The notes beneath the pieces were generated by a model that made no database searches, was not told the origin of the DNA, and saw nothing but the letters and a program-made list of their open reading frames with translations. From contig NZ_JAAOYX010000001.1 of assembly GCF_011759605.1 (NCBI RefSeq), forward strand, positions 1,364,001 to 1,428,000: DNA of 64,000 bases, in the 5' to 3' direction. Positions 60,669 to 64,000 of the stretch are shown here, in pieces. How positions within the stretch are numbered: position 1 is the first letter of the stretch; each line of letters opens with the position of its first letter. This DNA is from Luteibacter sp. SG786. GTDB taxonomy: Bacteria > Pseudomonadota > Gammaproteobacteria > Xanthomonadales > Rhodanobacteraceae. Both the position numbers and the translations under genes were made by a program.

Positions 60669-62180
60669 TTGACGACCGAAACGACGCAAGAACCTGCGAC
60701 CGCGGCTGCGCCGAAACAACCGCTGCGCCTGTTGTTCACCGCACTGATGCTGGTGATGCTCCTGGCCGCGCTCGACGGCACCATTGTCTCCACGGCCTTG
60801 CCGACCATCGTCGGCGAGCTCGGCGGCCTGAACCAGTTGTCCTGGGTGGTCACGGCCTACCTGCTGAGTTCCACCGTGGTGGTGCCGTTGTATGGCAAGT
60901 TCGGAGACCTCTACGGCCGCAAGCGGATGATGCAGGTGGCCATCGCCATTTTCCTCGTCGGTTCCGTGCTGTGCGGCATGGCGCAGAACATGGTGCAACT
61001 GATTCTCACCCGGGCGTTGCAGGGGCTCGGTGGCGGCGGGCTCGTGGTGATCACCATCGCATCCATCGGCGACGTGATCCCACCCGCGGAACGCGGCAGG
61101 TACCAGGGTCTGTTCGGCGGCGTGTACGGGCTGGCCACGGTGCTCGGTCCGCTGCTCGGTGGATTCATGGTGGATCACCTCTCGTGGCGATGGATCTTCT
61201 ACGTCAACCTGCCCCTCGGCCTGCTCTGCGTCGCCATCATCGCGGCGGTGTTCCGCCCGCACGTGCGCCATGTGCGCCACGCCATCGACTACAAGGGCGC
61301 GGCCTCGCTCACGTTGGCGCTCAGCTGCCTGATCGTCTTCACCACCGAAGGCGGTACGGTGCTGCCCTGGGACTCGGCGAAGCTCTGGCTCATCCTTGGG
61401 ATAGCCGTGGCTGCCATTCTTGCCTTCGTGCGCGCCGAACGTGTCGCCGCGGAACCCATCATGCCGCTGCACCTGTTCCGACATCGCATCTTCCTCCTGA
61501 GCAGCCTCATCGGCTTCTTCGTCGGTGCCGCGCTGTTCGGATCGACCACGTTCATTCCGCTGTACATGCAGGTGGTGAAGAATGCATCGCCCACCGAAGC
61601 AGGCATGCAACTGCTGCCGCTCATGGGCGGCGTGATCGTCAGCTCCGTGGTGGTAGGGCGGCTGATCAGCCGGTGGGGGCGCTATCGCGTCTTTCCCATC
61701 CTCGGCACGGCGCTTTCGGCGACCGCGCTCGTTCTGCTGGGTACGGTGGGCGAGGGCGATCCGGTGTTCTTCCTCTATATCTATACCGGCGTGCTCGGCG
61801 CCGGCCTGGGCATGGTGATGCAGGTGCTCGTGCTCGCGACGCAGAACAGCGTGGACATGCAGCACCTCGGCGTCGCCACGTCCGGCGTCACGCTGTTCCG
61901 TTCGATCGGCGGTTCGATCGGCGTTTCCCTGTTCGGCGCCATTTTCAGCATCAGCCTGCAAGCACGCCTGCACGGCGTGTTGCCGGGAGGCGCGCAAACC
62001 GTGCATTCGTTCGGTCCTGCCGCGGTCAGGGCGCTGCCGGCCGCACTCCACCAACGTTACGTGCACGCGTTTGCTGCATCGATGCATACCGTGTACTTCG
62101 TGGCGTCGGCGCTGGTGGTCGTGGCTTTCCTCATGGCGCTGCGCTTGCGCGACGTACCCCTGCGCACGACGCATCGTTGA
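60669..62180 (+). CDS. DHA2-family MFS multidrug exporter (EmrB-like)
   Basis: About 503 residues with 14 hydrophobic segments. ALDGTIVSTALPTIVGEL and the GKFGDLYGRKRMMQVAIAIF motif A are DHA2 hallmarks, with GLGGGGLVVITIASIGDVIP, LLGGFMVDHLSWRWIFYVN and later GVATSGVTLFRSIGGSIGVS. A proton-driven drug exporter of the EmrB group; no EmrA partner is adjacent. The start is uncertain: TTG 60669 after GGGGGT is preferred, because ATG 60594 would add 25 arginine-rich residues unlike the family. Its promoter is probably in the 150 bases shared with the divergent phosphatase gene. Confidence 0.88.
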   Translation: MTTETTQEPATAAAPKQPLRLLFTALMLVMLLAALDGTIVSTALPTIVGELGGLNQLSWVVTAYLLSSTVVVPLYGKFGDLYGRKRMMQVAIAIFLVGSVLCGMAQNMVQLILTRALQGLGGGGLVVITIASIGDVIPPAERGRYQGLFGGVYGLATVLGPLLGGFMVDHLSWRWIFYVNLPLGLLCVAIIAAVFRPHVRHVRHAIDYKGAASLTLALSCLIVFTTEGGTVLPWDSAKLWLILGIAVAAILAFVRAERVAAEPIMPLHLFRHRIFLLSSLIGFFVGAALFGSTTFIPLYMQVVKNASPTEAGMQLLPLMGGVIVSSVVVGRLISRWGRYRVFPILGTALSATALVLLGTVGEGDPVFFLYIYTGVLGAGLGMVMQVLVLATQNSVDMQHLGVATSGVTLFRSIGGSIGVSLFGAIFSISLQARLHGVLPGGAQTVHSFGPAAVRALPAALHQRYVHAFAASMHTVYFVASALVVVAFLMALRLRDVPLRTTHR

Positions 62181-62218
62181 GGCGGATCGTACGCGTTTCC
62201 GGCAGGAGGGCGGCGGAA

Positions 62219-62237
62219 GCCGGCCGGACGGGCCGGC
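62219..62237 (+). terminator. Hairpin after the DHA2 exporter
   Basis: GCCGGCC (62219-62225) and GGCCGGC (62231-62237) form a 7-bp GC stem, 39 bases after the stop and 95 before the small peptide gene. There is no T-run. It separates the exporter from the peptide/ATP-grasp unit, which would therefore have its own promoter. Confidence 0.4.
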
Positions 62238-62332
62238 AGGCACGTAGTATCGGAAAGTCCCTTCGCTCAGGCGTTGCGGGCAAGGCGTTTTCCTGCGATC
62301 CATCCCGTGCGATCAACCAAGGAGTTCTTTCG

Positions 62333-62506
62333 ATGAAGAACAGCGCTTCGCAGTCTCATGATGCTTCCATGAAAGTTCGCGCTTTCGCGCGGCTCAGTGC
62401 CTTCGAGGTCACACCCGTCGCCGAAGACGATCACGGTGGACTCTTCCTGACCATCTACACCGATCCGGACAGGCCGGAGCCGGAAGTGGGCATCATCGGC
62501 GGCTGA
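62333..62506 (+). CDS. Putative graspetide-type RiPP precursor peptide (57 aa)
   Basis: ATG after a textbook AAGGAG ribosome site. The N-terminal 25 residues look like a leader with KVRAFARLSAFEV, reminiscent of the PFFARFL leader motif that microviridin-type ATP-grasp ligases recognise. The C-terminal part is acidic and holds hydroxyl donors and carboxyl acceptors: LFLTIYTDPDRPEPEV with Thr at two places and Asp/Glu at five, ending GIIGG. This is what omega-ester or amide macrocycle formation needs. The next gene is an ATP-grasp ligase. No other family is recognised. The role is inferred from size, order and composition; the exact core boundary is unknown. Confidence 0.7.
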   Translation: MKNSASQSHDASMKVRAFARLSAFEVTPVAEDDHGGLFLTIYTDPDRPEPEVGIIGG

Positions 62507-62522
62507 CGCGTCGATGGAGGAC

Positions 62523-62543
62523 GCGCCCCGCATCGCGGGGCGC
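62523..62543 (+). promoter_or_regulatory. Intercistronic hairpin between precursor and ligase genes
   Basis: GCGCCCCG (62523-62530) and CGGGGCGC (62536-62543) form a perfect 8-bp stem with loop CATCG. It begins 17 bases after the precursor stop and ends 22 bases before the ligase start. Such hairpins between a peptide and its modifying enzyme usually keep the peptide transcript in excess; that role is inferred. Confidence 0.6.
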
Positions 62544-62564
62544 ACTTCGTCAAGGGATAGCGAC

Positions 62565-63659
62565 ATGCAAAGCCGCCCACTGATCCTCGCGCCTCCGGAC
62601 GACCCCCATGCCTGCGCGCTCGCCTGGGCCATTCGGCGACAAGGCATCGAGCCTGTCTGGACGCCGTCGCTGAGCGCCGGCCATGGCGTGCACTACAGCT
62701 TTCGTATCGGCCAGGATCACGAAGCATTCCACGATTCGCTGCTGGCGGGCGATCGTGTCAGCGCCGTCTGGAACCGTCGCGTGCACGACCCCGTGCCCGA
62801 CTGTGCCGAGGAAGACCGCGCATTCGCGACGTGGGAATGGAAGCTCTTTCAACGCAATCTGTTTGGCGTGCAGGGCGTCTATGGCGATGCGCTGTGGGTC
62901 AATCCGTTCGCGGCCGCGCAACGCGCGGAGCACAAGCTCGTGCAACTGGCCACGTGCCGCAAGCTGGGTATTCCATTCCCCGAAACGGTCGTGACGACGG
63001 ACGCGGCGGAAGTCGCGGCGCTCATACAGCGCTGGGGGCAGGTGGTCTTCAAGAGCTTCCTGGTGCACCAGTGGGAAGAGCGCGACAGCGGCCGGATGCA
63101 CGCCGTGGGCGTGGTGCTGCTGAACGCCGATAGCGAGTTGCCGCCCGAGGCCATTGCCGTGTGCCCCGGCATCTACCAACGCTACATCGAGAAGCGATAC
63201 GACGTCCGGGTCACGGTGATCGGCGATCGCCTGTTTGCCGTACGGCTCGGCAAAGGCACCGACGGTGCGTTCGTCGACTGGCGTGGGCACAGCAAAGACC
63301 CTTCGTTCCGAGCCGAGCGCATGGTGCTTCCTCCCGCGGTCGAAACGAAGCTCCGCGACCTGATGGGCGCGCTCGGCCTCGTATTCGGCTGCATCGACCT
63401 GGTGGTCGACGCGCACGGGGAATTCCATTTCCTCGAAGTGAACCAGGCCGGTCAGTTCCTCTTCGTCGAGGACATGCTGCCGGAGGTTCCGATACTGCAG
63501 ACGATGACGGCGATGCTGCTCGGCGGCCGCGTCGATGCGCCTGTCGAAAGCCTCCGGCCCGTTTCGATGAAGGACTTCTGGGCGTCCGAGGCCTATGTGG
63601 CGCTGCGCGAGAGCGTGGCACACAAGCCGCCGGATCGCCCCTTGTATACGCTGGAATAG
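62565..63659 (+). CDS. ATP-grasp ligase, MvdC/MvdD-like (graspetide maturase)
   Basis: 364 residues from ATG after AAGGGA. The N-terminal pre-ATP-grasp part (about 1-120) has VSAVWNRRVHDPVPDCAEED and WKLFQRNLFGVQGV. The ATP-grasp core (about 130-330) includes VFKSFLVHQWEERDSGRM, YQRYIEKRYDVRVTVIGDRL, FAVRLGKGTDGAFVDW and GCIDLVVDAHGEFHFLEVNQ with AGQFLFVEDMLPEVPILQTM. The last block is the metal and ATP site and is close to MvdD/RimK-type ligases that make ester or amide links in microviridins. It follows a peptide gene, as in known graspetide loci. No dedicated transporter or acetyltransferase is nearby. Confidence 0.85.
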   Translation: MQSRPLILAPPDDPHACALAWAIRRQGIEPVWTPSLSAGHGVHYSFRIGQDHEAFHDSLLAGDRVSAVWNRRVHDPVPDCAEEDRAFATWEWKLFQRNLFGVQGVYGDALWVNPFAAAQRAEHKLVQLATCRKLGIPFPETVVTTDAAEVAALIQRWGQVVFKSFLVHQWEERDSGRMHAVGVVLLNADSELPPEAIAVCPGIYQRYIEKRYDVRVTVIGDRLFAVRLGKGTDGAFVDWRGHSKDPSFRAERMVLPPAVETKLRDLMGALGLVFGCIDLVVDAHGEFHFLEVNQAGQFLFVEDMLPEVPILQTMTAMLLGGRVDAPVESLRPVSMKDFWASEAYVALRESVAHKPPDRPLYTLE

Positions 63660-63666
63660 GGCTCTT

Positions 63667-64000
63667 TCAGGAGCCCGTCTTGCTGTTCGGGGCGTCCACC
63701 GGTTTCGATTGCGGGGAATCCTTCTGACGCAGGAAGATGGACAGGACGACAAGCGAGAAGACGGCAAGGAATTCGCTCTGCCAGTTCTGGAACGATTCGA
63801 ACCAGAACGACGGATCGAGCACGTATTGCCCCAGGGTTTCCACGGGCTGGTGGTGCTCGATGGCCTCGCCGATCGACTTGCGCCAGCTACCAAGCAGGTG
63901 CCCGGTGAAGCTGCCGGCGAACAGCAGCAGGAACGCAATCGACAGCGAGTTGGCGTAAAGCCAGCGCACCGCACCGCCGCGGCGCCACGCCTTCGGCTGA
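63667..64000 (-). CDS. DUF6766-like membrane protein, 5-prime end cut by window edge
   Basis: The reading frame is open to the right edge, so the N-terminus may continue beyond it. About 111 residues are visible. Two hydrophobic segments (LSIAFLLLFAGSFTGHLLG and FLAVFSLVVLSIFLRQ) flank a region with WRKSIGEAIEHHQPVETLGQ and SFWFESFQNWQSEFLAVFSL, a pattern of the DUF6766 family of small inner-membrane proteins. A GTG at 63969 could be the start, but family members usually have several more residues before LYANSLSIAF. It is convergent with the ATP-grasp gene, eight bases apart. The function is unknown. Confidence 0.75.
   Translation of the reverse strand, partial: QPKAWRRGGAVRWLYANSLSIAFLLLFAGSFTGHLLGSWRKSIGEAIEHHQPVETLGQYVLDPSFWFESFQNWQSEFLAVFSLVVLSIFLRQKDSPQSKPVDAPNSKTGS

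Noticed and set aside
60519-62303. Upstream minus-strand extension of the phosphatase gene over the DHA2 exporter
   Set aside because: The extension translates to low-complexity His/Gln-rich sequence, and the exporter on the plus strand is unmistakable. The phosphatase starts near 60518.

Overview
The window is GC-rich chromosomal DNA from a Gram-negative bacterium. Gene content, coding style and CRP/Clp-like operators suggest a gammaproteobacterium of the Xanthomonadales, probably Rhodanobacteraceae (Luteibacter or Dyella-like). That placement is an inference; there is no rRNA gene to anchor it. I saw no tRNA, rRNA, CRISPR array, insertion sequence or prophage. Coding density is high, and both window edges cut a gene (a LysR-family C-terminus on the left, a DUF6766-like membrane protein on the right).

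Layout. 0-3.2 kb: regulator tail, a secreted M61-type peptidase with a PDZ domain, and a DUF72 protein. 3.2-8.8 kb: a minus-strand MarR / isochorismatase-like / membrane protein / MFS / SnoaL-like cluster facing a second MFS gene and a zinc alcohol dehydrogenase. A 30-bp dyad lies between the two arms. 8.8-19 kb: a run of small regulator-plus-oxidoreductase modules (SDRs, NAD-dependent dehydrogenases, two GSTs, an ArsR-AHSA1-GST operon; AraC, HxlR, XRE, ArsR and LysR regulators). This looks like an accessory stress and detoxification region. 19-21.2 kb: ChrA-type chromate transporter and a LysR regulator.

21.4-43.6 kb is the most striking block. A receiver-AraC response regulator overlaps a 1169-residue propeller-type hybrid histidine kinase whose own receiver is degenerate. 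Next come a 3768-residue surface protein (LEPR-like N-terminus, DUF4347, cadherin-like and VCBS-like repeats) and a tight four-gene export-type operon: a TolC-family lipoprotein, a short HlyD-type adaptor, a GAF-like/HlyD protein, and an M50 metallopeptidase fused to a HlyD-like region. No ABC ATPase is present. The response-regulator gene and the giant gene share a 16-bp upstream element, and each has a perfect TGTGA-N6-TCACA site, so the block may act as one regulated surface-protein system.

43.6-62.2 kb is mostly housekeeping: a DHFR-like reductase, old yellow enzyme, DUF1348 protein, tag, a methyltransferase, tadA, a sirtuin, a degenerate kinase/Hpt protein beside a LuxR-type regulator, pgm, yjjX, an SDR, zwf, msrB-msrA, a LytS/LytTR pair, a serine hydrolase, a gph-like phosphatase and a DHA2 exporter. 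62.3-63.7 kb carries a 57-residue peptide gene followed, after a hairpin, by an MvdC/MvdD-like ATP-grasp ligase. This is a compact candidate for a new graspetide (omega-ester/amide RiPP) locus.
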